Positions 7,193-16,813 of a DNA stretch of 64,000 bases are shown here, in pieces. Position 1 is the stretch's first letter. Each line of letters opens with the position of its first letter. The stretch is from contig CACJRL010000005.1 of NCBI GenBank assembly GCA_902595815.1, positions 1 through 64,000 of the forward strand, read 5' to 3'. The notes beneath the pieces are model-generated. The model saw nothing but the letters and a program-made list of their open reading frames with translations, searched no databases and was not told where the DNA came from. Origin of the DNA: an uncultured Pelagibacteraceae bacterium. Its GTDB lineage: Bacteria; Pseudomonadota; Alphaproteobacteria; Pelagibacterales; Pelagibacteraceae. The position numbers and the translations under genes are program-made.

Positions 7193-10063
7193 CTATGCTG
7201 CGTCTTCTTTAAATTCATCCATGCTTGGACATGTGCAGAATATATTTTTATCTCCATAAACATTGTCTACCCTGGCAACTGGAGGCCAAAATTTATTTTG
7301 TTTTAGAAAACTTGCAGGATAGGCTGCTTCTTGTCTTGAATATTTATGTTCCCATACATCTGATGATAATTCAGTATCAGTGTGAGGAGCATTTTTAATT
7401 GGATTATCAATTTTATCAAATTCACCTGATTTAATTTTTTCAATTTCTTGTTTAATCTTAATTAAAGTGTCACAAAATCTGTCTATTTCTGATAATCCTT
7501 CACTTTCGGTTGGCTCTATCATCATAGTGCCAGCAACAGGCCATGACATAGTTGGTGCGTGAAATCCAAAATCTATCATTCTTTTAGCGATATCTTCTTC
7601 TGTTACCCCTGTTTCAGATTTAATATTTCTAATATCAATTATGCACTCATGTGCAACATTGCCATTTGCACCTTTGTACAAAATCGGAAAGTGATCTTTT
7701 AGTCTGTGAGCAATATAATTTGCGTTTAAAATTGCAACTTGAGTAGCAAGCTTTAATCCTGCTGATCCCATCATTTTAATATACATCCAAGAGATTGATA
7801 GAATACTTGAGCTACCCCAAGGAGCTGCTGATACTGCTCCAATTCCACTTGTTGGTCCGCAATCTTTTATTACTGGATGATTAGGTAGATAAACTTGTAA
7901 ATGTTTTTTACAAGCTATAGGTCCCATTCCAGGTCCACCACCACCGTGAGGAATACAAAATGTTTTATGCAGATTAATATGACAAACATCTGGACCAAAA
8001 TTTCCAGGCTTTGCAACTCCAACAAGGGCATTTAAATTTGCTCCATCCATATAGACCTGTCCACCATGTTTATGAACTAACTCACAAATATCTTTTATTT
8101 TTTCCTCAAATACTCCATGGGTAGATGGGTAAGTTACCATTAAAGCTGCGAGATTTTCTGAATGTTGCTCTACTTTTTTCTTTAAATCATCGAAATCTAC
8201 ATTTCCCTCTTTATCACAATTAACGACAACCACTTTCATTCCAACCATCTGTGCGCTTGCTGGATTTGTACCATGTGCCGAACTTGGGATTAAACATATA
8301 TTACGATGAGCTTCATCTCTATCTAAGTGGTACTTTCTTATAACCATTAGACCTGCATATTCTCCTTGGGCGCCTGCATTAGGTTGTAGAGAAACACCGG
8401 AAAAACCTGTTATAGATCTCAACCAATTTTTTAAATCAGTAAACAAATCTCTAAAACCTTCCATTTGTTCAACTGGAACAAAAGGATGAGGTTCTGCAAA
8501 TTCTTTCCAAGAAATCGGGATCATTTCAGCAGCAGCATTTAACTTCATTGTGCACGACCCAAGTGCTATCATAGTTCTATTCAATGCTATATCCTTATCC
8601 TCTAGCTTTTTAAGATATCTAAGCATTTCAGTTTCTGAATGATATAAGTTAAAAATTGGATGCTCTAAATATTTTGAAGTTCTTAATAAATTTTTTGGTA
8701 AATTAGGTAATTTAACTGAAGGATCCTCTTTTTTTATTGATTCTGCAGCATTAAAAATTTTTAATAATTGATTTACTCTATAAACGTTTTTTCTTTCATC
8801 GAAAGAGACAGCAAGCATTTCAGAATTTACTTTTCGTATATTAACTTTCTGATTTAGAGCATTTTTATAAATTTGATCAGTCTTTTCTTTGGTAATAATT
8901 GTAACAGTATCAAAAAAATAATCAGAATAAATTTCATAACCTGACTGTTTTATTTTATCAGCAAAACTTTTTGCTAATTGAGAAACTCTTTCAGAAATAT
9001 TTTTAATTCCATCTGGACCATGATAAATAGCATATGCTGCTGAAACAATTGCTAATAAAGCTTGTGCAGTACAAATATTGCTTGTCGCCTTATCTCTTCT
9101 GATGTGTTGCTCTCTAGTTTGTAAAGATAATCTATATGCCTTGTTACCATGTCTATCAACTGACACTCCAACAATTCTACCAGGCATCGATCTCTTATAC
9201 TCGTCTTTAGTTGCAAAAAATGCTGCATGTGGACCTCCATACCCCATTGGTATTCCAAATCGTTGAGAGCTTCCTACTGCTATATCAGCACCAAGTTCTC
9301 TTGGAGTTTTTAATTTTGCTAAAGCTAATAAATCACAAGCTAATACAGCCTTACCGTTTTTTTTATGAATTTTGCTAATTGCTTCACTTGGGTCTTTAAT
9401 ATCTCCTAAAGTTCCAGGATATTGTAAAATTCCACAAACAAGATCTTCTTTTAATTGGTCTAAAACTTCATCTTCTTTTCCAACTAAAACTTTTAACCCC
9501 ATTGGTTCAGCTCTAGTTTGAATTACATTTATAGTTTGAGGATGACAATCCTCAGATACAAAAACTAAATTGCTATCTTTTTTATTTAATCTATGACTTA
9601 GGCCCACAGCTTCTGCTGCTGCTGTACCCTCATCCAATAAAGAAGCATTAGCGATATCCATTCCAGTAAAATCAACAATCATTTGTTGAAAGTTTAATAA
9701 CATCTCAAGTCTTCCTTGAGCTACTTCAGGCTGATAAGGTGTATATGATGTATACCAACCTGGATTTTCTAAAATATTTCTTAAAATTACATATGGTGTA
9801 TAAGTTCCATAATAACCCATTCCAATAAAATTTGAGTAAACATGATTTTTTTTTGAAATTGCTCTTAATTTTCTCAACGCCTCATATTCTGAATTAGGTT
9901 CTCCGATATTAAGCTCACCTTTAAACATTATTTTTTCTGGAACAGTGTTATTCATTAAATCATCTATTGATTGATAATTTAATTCTTTTAACATTTTTGA
10001 TTGGTCTTCTTTAGAAGGTCCAATGTGTCTTTTTATAAAATCTTTTTCTGAATTTGGTAACAT
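7193..10063 (-). CDS. gcvP: Glycine dehydrogenase (decarboxylating), P-protein
   Basis: A 956-residue single-chain P-protein of the glycine cleavage system: it decarboxylates glycine and transfers the methylamine group to the lipoyl arm of GcvH. The N-terminal FIKRHIGPS motif, SLLDEGTAAAEA in the first half, and the PLP-binding lysine in NLHKTFCIPHGGGGPG (about Lys700) are present. It is full length (the two-subunit form is split near residue 450). The start codon overlaps the gcvH stop by one base (TAATG). It is the last gene of gcvTHP and thus under the glycine riboswitch. In SAR11, which is known for glycine/serine dependence, it links glycine to one-carbon folate metabolism. Confidence 0.98.
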   Translation of the reverse strand: MLPNSEKDFIKRHIGPSKEDQSKMLKELNYQSIDDLMNNTVPEKIMFKGELNIGEPNSEYEALRKLRAISKKNHVYSNFIGMGYYGTYTPYVILRNILENPGWYTSYTPYQPEVAQGRLEMLLNFQQMIVDFTGMDIANASLLDEGTAAAEAVGLSHRLNKKDSNLVFVSEDCHPQTINVIQTRAEPMGLKVLVGKEDEVLDQLKEDLVCGILQYPGTLGDIKDPSEAISKIHKKNGKAVLACDLLALAKLKTPRELGADIAVGSSQRFGIPMGYGGPHAAFFATKDEYKRSMPGRIVGVSVDRHGNKAYRLSLQTREQHIRRDKATSNICTAQALLAIVSAAYAIYHGPDGIKNISERVSQLAKSFADKIKQSGYEIYSDYFFDTVTIITKEKTDQIYKNALNQKVNIRKVNSEMLAVSFDERKNVYRVNQLLKIFNAAESIKKEDPSVKLPNLPKNLLRTSKYLEHPIFNLYHSETEMLRYLKKLEDKDIALNRTMIALGSCTMKLNAAAEMIPISWKEFAEPHPFVPVEQMEGFRDLFTDLKNWLRSITGFSGVSLQPNAGAQGEYAGLMVIRKYHLDRDEAHRNICLIPSSAHGTNPASAQMVGMKVVVVNCDKEGNVDFDDLKKKVEQHSENLAALMVTYPSTHGVFEEKIKDICELVHKHGGQVYMDGANLNALVGVAKPGNFGPDVCHINLHKTFCIPHGGGGPGMGPIACKKHLQVYLPNHPVIKDCGPTSGIGAVSAAPWGSSSILSISWMYIKMMGSAGLKLATQVAILNANYIAHRLKDHFPILYKGANGNVAHECIIDIRNIKSETGVTEEDIAKRMIDFGFHAPTMSWPVAGTMMIEPTESEGLSEIDRFCDTLIKIKQEIEKIKSGEFDKIDNPIKNAPHTDTELSSDVWEHKYSRQEAAYPASFLKQNKFWPPVARVDNVYGDKNIFCTCPSMDEFKEDAA

Positions 10064-10443
10064 TATGCTGACGTCTCCTTTGCAAATTTTTCATATTCTT
10101 CTTTATTCATAAGACTATCCATTTCAGATTTGTCTTTTATTTTAAGTTTAAAAAACCATGCAGACTCTTCTGGGTCTTCATTTATTTTTGATGGATCATC
10201 AACTATCATTTGATTTGTATCTATAACTTCTCCACTAACAGGAGTGTAAACATCGCTAGCAGCTTTCGTTGACTCAACCACTCCAGCGGTTCCATCTTTA
10301 TCAACATGTGAGCCTTTCTCTGGAAGTTCTGCAAATACTATATCCCCAAGCATTTCAGTTGCATGCTTAGTTATTCCAATTGTAGCTTCTTCTCCATCTA
10401 GTTTAATCCACTCATGTTCTTTTGAATATTTAACTTCAGACAT
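10063..10443 (-). CDS. gcvH: Glycine cleavage system H protein
   Basis: A 126-residue lipoyl carrier that shuttles the aminomethyl group between GcvP, GcvT and dihydrolipoamide dehydrogenase (the L-protein, not in this window). The lipoylation site is the lysine in [13 protein letters not shown] (Lys60). [18 protein letters not shown] at the start and [22 protein letters not shown] are standard family segments. It overlaps gcvT by 8 bases and gcvP by 1 base, consistent with coupled translation of equimolar or graded subunits. Confidence 0.97.
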   Translation of the reverse strand: MSEVKYSKEHEWIKLDGEEATIGITKHATEMLGDIVFAELPEKGSHVDKDGTAGVVESTKAASDVYTPVSGEVIDTNQMIVDDPSKINEDPEESAWFFKLKIKDKSEMDSLMNKEEYEKFAKETSA

Positions 10444-11542
10444 TAATTTCCCCTTTTACGTAATTTTTTTTATAAAATGGTAAGTTACAAATATTTGCAG
10501 GAATTTTTTTTCCTCTAACTTCAAGAAATATTTTTGTATTTACAGTTGAATAACTATTATCGACATATCCCATTGCTATTGGATGTTCAACGCTCGGTCC
10601 AAATGTACCACTTGTTACTTTCCCAATTTCTTGATTTTTATCATTGTAAATTTTGGTATTTCCTCTAGCAATTACTTTGCTGTCTGGTTTTATGCCAACT
10701 CTCAATTTTTTTACTCCGCTTTGAAATTGGTTTTTTAAAACTTCTGATCCAACAAATTCAGTCTCAATTCTGCTCTTAGGTATTGCCCATTTTAGATTAG
10801 CTTCGATAGGACTTGTATCGTTGTCTAAATCATTTCCATACAAGCAGAGTCCAGCTTCCATTCTTAATGTATCTCTTGCTCCTAAGCCAATCAATTTAGA
10901 TCCATTTTCTATCAAACTTTCTACAAAAGTTTCAGCATCACTATTTTTTATAGAAATTTCAAATCCATCCTCACCAGTATATCCTGATCTAGTTATGTAT
11001 ACTTTTTCGTTTTTATAGACATAGTTGTTTCCGTTCATAAATTTTAGACTGTCACAACCAGGTATAACTTTATTTAAAACATTTTTTGCTTCGGGGCCCT
11101 GTAATGCAATTAATGACAATGACTCGTCAAGATTTAATTTATATTGATTATCAAGTTTAGATTTTATTACTTCATAATCATTATACTTGCATGCAGCATT
11201 CAAGATAATTAAAAATCCATCAGATGTTTTGGTAATTATCAGATCGTCCTGAATTCCTCCTTTGTTATTCATTAAAAATGAATACTTACTTTGATTAGTT
11301 TTCAATTTTTTCAAATCCGCAGGAAAAATCTTCTCGAGCTCATTTGTAAGATCATCACCACCCGATATAAATAATTGACCCATATGAGAAACATCAAAAA
11401 TACCAGAGTGTGAACGTGTGTATTTATGCTCTTGTATAATTCCATATTTATATTGGATGGGCATTTGATATCCAGCAAACTCTACAAGCTTTGCGCCATA
11501 CTTGATATGGAGATTATTTAACGATGTTTTTTTTATACTCAT
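10436..11542 (-). CDS. gcvT: Aminomethyltransferase (glycine cleavage T protein)
   Basis: A 368-residue T-protein that moves the methylene group from lipoyl-GcvH to tetrahydrofolate and releases ammonia. Motifs: [54 protein letters not shown] near residue 230, and a C-terminal [16 protein letters not shown]. The ATG at 11542 is preceded by AAAGAG as ribosome binding site, and this site lies inside one arm of the riboswitch expression platform described separately. First gene of gcvTHP. Confidence 0.97.
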   Translation of the reverse strand: MSIKKTSLNNLHIKYGAKLVEFAGYQMPIQYKYGIIQEHKYTRSHSGIFDVSHMGQLFISGGDDLTNELEKIFPADLKKLKTNQSKYSFLMNNKGGIQDDLIITKTSDGFLIILNAACKYNDYEVIKSKLDNQYKLNLDESLSLIALQGPEAKNVLNKVIPGCDSLKFMNGNNYVYKNEKVYITRSGYTGEDGFEISIKNSDAETFVESLIENGSKLIGLGARDTLRMEAGLCLYGNDLDNDTSPIEANLKWAIPKSRIETEFVGSEVLKNQFQSGVKKLRVGIKPDSKVIARGNTKIYNDKNQEIGKVTSGTFGPSVEHPIAMGYVDNSYSTVNTKIFLEVRGKKIPANICNLPFYKKNYVKGEINV

Positions 11543-11698
11543 ATTAACTCTTTATGCCCCCTCTGTCTTTTTGCCTGAGAGATTTGCTCCTTCGGCGAGA
11601 ATAATTCTCTTTCCAGAGTTAATATGTACGGTCCATTTGCCTGAGAGTTTCCGGGGTGGTTGCTCCTTCGGCGCTACAAAAGTAGTCTCTCCCGTATA
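11541..11698 (-). promoter_or_regulatory. Tandem glycine riboswitch with translational expression platform
   Basis: Read on the minus strand, two glycine aptamers lie in series before gcvT. Each has the conserved core GCCGAAGGAGCAA (near 11672-11660 and 11597-11585) and CUCUCAGGCAAA (near 11645 and 11578). Aptamer 1 is closed by UACGG (11696-11692) pairing with CCGUA (11631-11627). Aptamer 2 is closed by CUCUG (11618-11614) pairing with CAGAG (11565-11561). A competing perfect 11-bp helix joins AUAUUAACUCU (11625-11615) to AGAGUUAAUAU (11551-11541), which covers the AAAGAG ribosome site and the first two bases of the AUG. The two helices share CUCU, so ligand binding should free the start site (ON switch). 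Confidence 0.95.
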
Positions 11699-11733
11699 AA
11701 ATCTTATAACATAACTAATATAAATTTATAGCT

Positions 11734-12606
11734 CTAATTTGTTGCACTTTTTTTTTTCATAAGTGATAGAAATTGTATTAAAACTGCAAATATCACTATT
11801 AAACCACCAATTAAAACGCTGGTTGGAGGATTTTCATTTATAAACATCCACGCCCAAAAAGGTCCTAAAACTGCCTCTGATAACATTATGATTCCAACTA
11901 AGGCTGAAGGTGTAGATCTTGCACCAATTGTAATAAAAATAAAACCAAAACCAAGTTGGAAAAAACCAGCTAGAAATCCCAAAAAAATGTCATTTAAAGA
12001 TATAAAGATCGTTTTAGACATAAAATATCCAATGATCAAAGCAATAACGCCTGCAATAAATTGTAATGGAACCATATCTACACTTGGAAATTTTCTAACT
12101 ATTAAAATTAATGTTGCGAATGATATTGGCATAATAAAAGCAGCAATATTTCCACTCATTTGTCCAACTGTTAACGAACTTCCAACCATCAAAATTATTC
12201 CTGAAATTGCTAAAACTATAGAAGTTAATGTTATTAAGTTTATTTTTTCTTTTAAAAAGATATATCCAAAGATTGCTAAAAATAATGTTTGGGTTTGAAT
12301 TATAAAATTAGTATTTGCTACGGTAGTATTATACATTGCAAAAACATAACCACTAAAGCCAAAAGCAAGTATAATGCCTCCAATAAGACCAGGGATTCCA
12401 GATTTATAAAATGCTGAAATAAAATTTTGCTTATAACTAATAATTAGAAAGATCAGAACTACAATTATAAAAAAAACTGATCTCCAAAATAGAATCTGCC
12501 ATAGAGTAGAACCTTCGAAAGATTTGACTATCAACCCTCCAAAACTTAAACTGAAAGCACCAAAAAAAATCAAAAGTGGCCCTGGTAATTTTGTAATTAA
12601 ATTCAT
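11734..12606 (-). CDS. EamA/DMT-family transporter
   Basis: A 290-residue, ten-helix permease made of two EamA repeats, each about five helices (repeat one ending near IFGYIFLKEKIN, repeat two ending SEAVLGPFWAWMFINENPP). Drug/metabolite transporters of this class export or import small metabolites. It overlaps the pxpC stop by 4 bases (ATGA) and is the last gene of pxpB-pxpC-eamA, so an attractive but unproven idea is that it moves 5-oxoproline or a related amino acid. The stop lies about 35 bases from the riboswitch of the same-strand gcv operon. Confidence 0.85.
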   Translation of the reverse strand: MNLITKLPGPLLIFFGAFSLSFGGLIVKSFEGSTLWQILFWRSVFFIIVVLIFLIISYKQNFISAFYKSGIPGLIGGIILAFGFSGYVFAMYNTTVANTNFIIQTQTLFLAIFGYIFLKEKINLITLTSIVLAISGIILMVGSSLTVGQMSGNIAAFIMPISFATLILIVRKFPSVDMVPLQFIAGVIALIIGYFMSKTIFISLNDIFLGFLAGFFQLGFGFIFITIGARSTPSALVGIIMLSEAVLGPFWAWMFINENPPTSVLIGGLIVIFAVLIQFLSLMKKKSATN

Positions 12607-13559
12607 TTAATTTGAGAAATAAGATTATTAGTCTCCATCTGATAAAGTTTATATAATGTTTCAGCATCCTCTAAGCTTACATCTTTAAATTTAATATTAG
12701 ATCCTGGTGTTAATTGTACCAGTCGATCATAGTCAGCAGATATGACAGTTGCAATCTTCGGATATCCACCAATAGTCCCATGATCTGATAACATAATTAT
12801 TGGATCTCCAGCAGATGTTATTTGAATTACACCTTTTACCAAACCTTCAGATTTTATATTAGGATCAACGATATTTTCAATTTTTGGACCTTCTAATCTC
12901 ATACCCATCCTGTCTGAAAGTTTTGTAATTTTAAAACTTTCTTTAAAGAATTTATTTTGTGAAGACTCAGAAAAATAATCATAGTTTGTGCCTTTAATGA
13001 CCCTTATATTTTCAATAGTGCTACCTAAGTAATCGAGTTTTCTTTTGTTAAAAGAATTATTAATATCAATTATTTCAATTTCTAAATCTTTAGAAAATTT
13101 ATTCCCGTTATTTGGTCCAATTTGAGCTTGTGTATTTATTGAACAGCTTCCCCAATAATAATCAACACCAAAAGTTCCATTAATCGAAAAATATCCATAA
13201 ACAGACTTGTTGGTTGAACGGATATCGACTTCATCGCCATTTTTTAACAAATAACATTGGTAGGAATTACCATCAATAACACCTTCTTTTGTTATAATTT
13301 TAAATGATACATTTCCAGAAATACAAAAAAAAATATCTTTTCCAAAATACTTCAAATGCGGGCCTTGATAAGCAAATTCTATTACAGGTGAATTGTAATC
13401 ATTTTGTAGAAGTGAGTTTAACAATTGAAAATTTCTTTTATCCATCGCTCCGCTAAAAGGAATACCAATATGGTATAAATTATTTCTTCCTAAGTCTTGA
13501 TATGTGGTGTTGATACCAGCTCTTAAAATTTTAAAGTAGTTTCTATCTTTTGATTTCAT
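12603..13559 (-). CDS. pxpC: 5-oxoprolinase subunit C
   Basis: A 318-residue protein of the biotin-dependent carboxyltransferase-like / KipA family, now known as PxpC, which with PxpA and PxpB hydrolyses 5-oxoproline (pyroglutamate) to glutamate using ATP. Family segments seen: ILRAGINTTYQDLGR at the start, GIPFSGAMDKRNFQLLN, DRMGMRLEGP and a C-terminal GYPKIATVISADYDRLVQL. It overlaps pxpB by 17 bases and the transporter gene by 4. The pathway recycles spontaneously cyclised glutamate/glutamine. Confidence 0.92.
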   Translation of the reverse strand: MKSKDRNYFKILRAGINTTYQDLGRNNLYHIGIPFSGAMDKRNFQLLNSLLQNDYNSPVIEFAYQGPHLKYFGKDIFFCISGNVSFKIITKEGVIDGNSYQCYLLKNGDEVDIRSTNKSVYGYFSINGTFGVDYYWGSCSINTQAQIGPNNGNKFSKDLEIEIIDINNSFNKRKLDYLGSTIENIRVIKGTNYDYFSESSQNKFFKESFKITKLSDRMGMRLEGPKIENIVDPNIKSEGLVKGVIQITSAGDPIIMLSDHGTIGGYPKIATVISADYDRLVQLTPGSNIKFKDVSLEDAETLYKLYQMETNNLISQIK

Positions 13560-14217
13560 TATATTGATCTAAAGTTATTCTATAAAATTTTATTGTATCA
13601 CCTGGATTAACAAGATTAGGGTTTGATTGATTAGATGTGTCGAAAATATTTTGTGGTGTATTTCCCAAAATATTCCATCCCCCAGGTGTCTCAAAAGTGT
13701 ATATGTTACAAAATTGTTCTGTTATTCCAACTGAACCTTTTGGAACTTTAACTCTTGGTGTTTCTAATCTTTTTAATCTCATTTCCTGGTTAAGATCACC
13801 AAGAAAAGGCATGCCAGCCACAAATCCTGTCATATAACAAAAGTAATTTTTGCTAAAAAATTTTTCTAGGATTATTTCTGATTTTAATTTTAGTTTATTT
13901 TCAACCCTTTTAATATCTAATGCAAAATTATTATCACAGCACACAGGAATTTCGATTAAGTTTTTTTCTAATTTATTGTTTTCTTTAATCTCTATATTTT
14001 CAATTTTTTTTTTTAAAGATAAAAAAGAATGTATATTTAAATCATATGAAATTATTAATTTATTATAAGATGGAGTTAAGTTTGTGATACCTTTTAAATT
14101 TAATTTTTTTATATGGTAAAAATATTTGATAACATTTGAATTAATTTCTTGATTTACATCACTTCCAAAGTCACAATACAAAGCTGCGTCACCAAGATTT
14201 AATATATTTTTTATCAT
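13543..14217 (-). CDS. pxpB: 5-oxoprolinase subunit B
   Basis: A 224-residue PxpB/KipI-type protein (carboxyltransferase domain subdomain C/D fold, like allophanate hydrolase subunit 1). The C-terminal half holds the diagnostic PGFV-like segment YMTGFVAGMPFLGDL, the PRVKVPKGSVGITEQFCNIY loop and ETPGGWNILGNTP. It starts only 27 bases from pxpA on the other strand, so each divergent promoter probably extends into the opposite coding region. Partner of pxpC and pxpA. Confidence 0.92.
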   Translation of the reverse strand: MIKNILNLGDAALYCDFGSDVNQEINSNVIKYFYHIKKLNLKGITNLTPSYNKLIISYDLNIHSFLSLKKKIENIEIKENNKLEKNLIEIPVCCDNNFALDIKRVENKLKLKSEIILEKFFSKNYFCYMTGFVAGMPFLGDLNQEMRLKRLETPRVKVPKGSVGITEQFCNIYTFETPGGWNILGNTPQNIFDTSNQSNPNLVNPGDTIKFYRITLDQYNEIKR

Positions 14218-14244
14218 ACCATGTTATACTTATGATTTATTAGT

Positions 14245-15018
14245 ATGGAAATTAATATCAATTGTGATTTAGGTGAAAAATCAAAGCATCATTCAGATGA
14301 AAATGATCCAAAATTACTAGAAATTGTCAATTCAGCTAATGTTGCTTGTGGTTATCATGCTGGTGATGAAGATAGCATGAACCAAGTTGTAAAAATTTGT
14401 AAGAAAAACGGTGTTAGCATAGGTGCACATCCATCATTTAATGATCCAGAAAACTTTGGACGTAAAAGACTAAATTTATCGTCAGATGAAATAAATAAAT
14501 TATTAATTGATCAGTATGAAATTTTACAAAATATAGCTGAAAAACATGGTGAGATCGTTACACATATTAAACCACATGGTGCATTAAATAATATGGCTTG
14601 CGAAGATATTGAGCTTGCAACAATCATTGCAAAATCAATCTGTAATTTTAATAAAGATTTAATTTATTTAGTGCCTACAGGTTCAAAGATGGAAGAAGCA
14701 GCAAAGAAATTTGATATGAAGATAGCATGTGAGATTTTTGCAGACAGAAATTATGAAGATAATGGAAACTTAGTATCTAGAAAAGAGCCTAATGCACTTA
14801 TTACAGATCCAGATAAAGCAAAAAGTCACGTTTTAAGCATGGTTCAGAACCAAGCCATTAATTGTCACAGTGGAAAGCAAATACCTTGTGAAATAGACTC
14901 TGTGTGTATACATGGCGATAACGAAAGTTCTCTAGCTACAGCTATATCTATAAAAAATAATTTAATAGATAATGGCTTAGAACTAAAAACACTAACTAAC
15001 TTGAGGAAATTTAAATAA
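14245..15018 (+). CDS. pxpA: 5-oxoprolinase subunit A (LamB/YcsF family)
   Basis: A 257-residue member of the LamB/YcsF family, a TIM-barrel-like hydrolase subunit that carries the ring-opening activity of prokaryotic 5-oxoprolinase. INCDLGEKSKHHSDEND at residues 4-20 and ANVACGYHAGDEDSM, GAHPSFNDPENFGRK, THIKPHGALNNM and CIHGDNESS are the standard motifs with the conserved His/Asp residues. It is transcribed away from pxpBC rather than in one operon with them. Its stop overlaps the start of the TPR gene by one base (TAATG). Confidence 0.95.
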   Translation: MEININCDLGEKSKHHSDENDPKLLEIVNSANVACGYHAGDEDSMNQVVKICKKNGVSIGAHPSFNDPENFGRKRLNLSSDEINKLLIDQYEILQNIAEKHGEIVTHIKPHGALNNMACEDIELATIIAKSICNFNKDLIYLVPTGSKMEEAAKKFDMKIACEIFADRNYEDNGNLVSRKEPNALITDPDKAKSHVLSMVQNQAINCHSGKQIPCEIDSVCIHGDNESSLATAISIKNNLIDNGLELKTLTNLRKFK

Positions 15019-15506
15019 TGATAAAGAAAATATTTTTTTCAATGTTCTTTTTAATTTTTTTAGCAGGAACATCTTTTGCCGCTGGATCTAGTAGTGATTC
15101 TGGATCAAAAGAAAGCCATTATGATAAGGCAGTGAAATTGATTAAAGCTGCAAAAAAATTAGAAAAAAAAGGTAAAACAGAGAAAGCAATTAAAAGATAC
15201 GAAAGAGCAATTAAATTTTTAGTAAAGTCAAATAAGATGAAGCCAAATAAAGCAGACACATTAAATTATCTTGGATTTGCAACTAGAAAAATTGGTGATT
15301 TTGAAAATGGTGAGAAATATTATCTTCAAGGTTTAGCTATTGAGCCAAATCACATAGGAATTAACGAATATCTTGGTGAATTATATGTTGCAACCAATAG
15401 GATGAATTTAGCAAAAGAAAGATTGAGTGTTCTAAAAGGATGTAATTGTGAAGAATACAATCAGCTAAAGGGTGTTATAGACGGATCTAAAAAATCAAAA
15501 TACTAG
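15018..15506 (+). CDS. Periplasmic TPR-repeat protein
   Basis: A 162-residue exported protein: basic start MIKKIFF, hydrophobic core and a likely cleavage after SFAA near residue 22, then a Ser/Gly-rich linker. Three tetratricopeptide units follow (about residues 34-68, 78-110 and 112-140), with the second reading ADTLNYLGFATRKIGDFENG and the third IGINEYLGELYVATNR. A CNCEEY segment near the C-terminus carries two cysteines that could form a disulfide. Function unknown; TPR proteins act as protein-interaction scaffolds. Coupled to pxpA by a 1-base overlap, and its last bases overlap the convergent TRAP permease gene. Confidence 0.75.
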   Translation: MIKKIFFSMFFLIFLAGTSFAAGSSSDSGSKESHYDKAVKLIKAAKKLEKKGKTEKAIKRYERAIKFLVKSNKMKPNKADTLNYLGFATRKIGDFENGEKYYLQGLAIEPNHIGINEYLGELYVATNRMNLAKERLSVLKGCNCEEYNQLKGVIDGSKKSKY

Positions 15507-16813
15507 TTTATATTTTTTATCATTTGCTCAGGCATCCAAAGAGCAATTTCTGGAAATATCACAACCAAGATAACAGCAAAAATCATTAGCAAGAAGAGTG
15601 GAAACGCGCTTCTTGCTATATAACCCATATCTTTATTAGCCATACCCTGAAGAACAAAAAGATTAAAACCAACCGGCGGCGTGATCTGAGCCATTTCGAC
15701 AACAATAACTAGAAAAACACCAAACCAAATCATATCAAAACCTGCTTGTCTAATCATTGGTTCAATTATAGCCATTGTTAAAACTACAGCAGAGATACCA
15801 TCAAGAAACATTCCAAGGATTATATAAAAGATCATTAAAACAAAAATTAAAACATATGGAGAAAGTTCCATTCCTTCAATCCATAGAGCAAGATTTCTTG
15901 GCAATCCTGTAAAACCCATTGCCAAAGATAAAAAAGTGGCTCCAGCTAATATAAAAGCTATCATGCAAGAAGTTTTAGTAGCACCCAAGAGAGACTCTTT
16001 AAATGTTCTTACAGACAAACTCTTTTGAAAGTACGATAAAATTAATGCACCTACTACACCCAAAGAAGCTGCTTCGGTTGCGGTTGCTATACCAGTATAA
16101 ATTGAGCCAATAACTGAAACTATTAATAATATTACAGGTATCAGTTTTCCTGATTTCCTTACCTTTTCCATAAGTGAGAAGTTTTGTTTAAAAGTAGGCA
16201 TGGATTTTTTATTTATTAACGACCAAATCATTACATATGTCATAAAGATCAACGCAATCATTATTCCTGGAACAATTCCTGCAATAAATAGTTTTGCTAT
16301 CGACTCTTGGACAGTCACACCATAAATAATTAAAATAATTGAAGGTGGAATTAGAAGACCCAGCGTTCCTGAACCAGCTAAACTTCCAAGCAGAATACTT
16401 TCTGGATATTTTCTTTTTCTTAGTTCTGGAATAGACATTTTTCCTACTGTGGCTACAGTTGCCGCAGAAGATCCAGAAATAGCTGCAAATAAAGCACATC
16501 CAACTACATTAACATGCACTAAGCCACCGGGTAGTTTCTGCATCCATGGGGATAATCCTTCAAATAAATTTTCAGATAACTTCGTCCGAAATAAAATTTC
16601 ACCCATCCAAACAAATAAAGGAAGTGCAGTTAAAGTCCATGAAGATGAAGCTCCCCAAATTGTTGTTGCCATCGCATCACCAACTGGCCTTGTGGTGAAC
16701 AGCATCATTCCTATTGATGAAACACCAACCATGCTTATAGCAACCCAAATTCCCGAGCCTAAAAATATCAAGAGAACACTTATGAAAAATATAGTAAGTA
16801 AAATTTCAGTCAT
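15503..16813 (-). CDS. TRAP transporter large permease (DctM type)
   Basis: A 436-residue membrane protein with about 12 helices of the TRAP-T large subunit. Seen motifs include GSSAATVATVGKMSIPELRKR, SGTLGLLIPPSIILIIYG near residues 150-165, FLDGISAVVLTM and AQITPPVGFNLFVLQG. Together with the small subunit and the binding protein it imports organic acids, driven by a sodium or proton gradient. It overlaps the small permease gene by 8 bases. The stop overlaps the end of the plus-strand TPR gene by 4 bases. Confidence 0.95.
   Translation of the reverse strand: MTEILLTIFFISVLLIFLGSGIWVAISMVGVSSIGMMLFTTRPVGDAMATTIWGASSSWTLTALPLFVWMGEILFRTKLSENLFEGLSPWMQKLPGGLVHVNVVGCALFAAISGSSAATVATVGKMSIPELRKRKYPESILLGSLAGSGTLGLLIPPSIILIIYGVTVQESIAKLFIAGIVPGIMIALIFMTYVMIWSLINKKSMPTFKQNFSLMEKVRKSGKLIPVILLIVSVIGSIYTGIATATEAASLGVVGALILSYFQKSLSVRTFKESLLGATKTSCMIAFILAGATFLSLAMGFTGLPRNLALWIEGMELSPYVLIFVLMIFYIILGMFLDGISAVVLTMAIIEPMIRQAGFDMIWFGVFLVIVVEMAQITPPVGFNLFVLQGMANKDMGYIARSAFPLFLLMIFAVILVVIFPEIALWMPEQMIKNIN

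Noticed and set aside
11888..12298. 136-residue plus-strand frame inside the EamA transporter gene
   Set aside because: Lys/Pro/Ile-rich antisense translation of a membrane protein; not a plausible protein.
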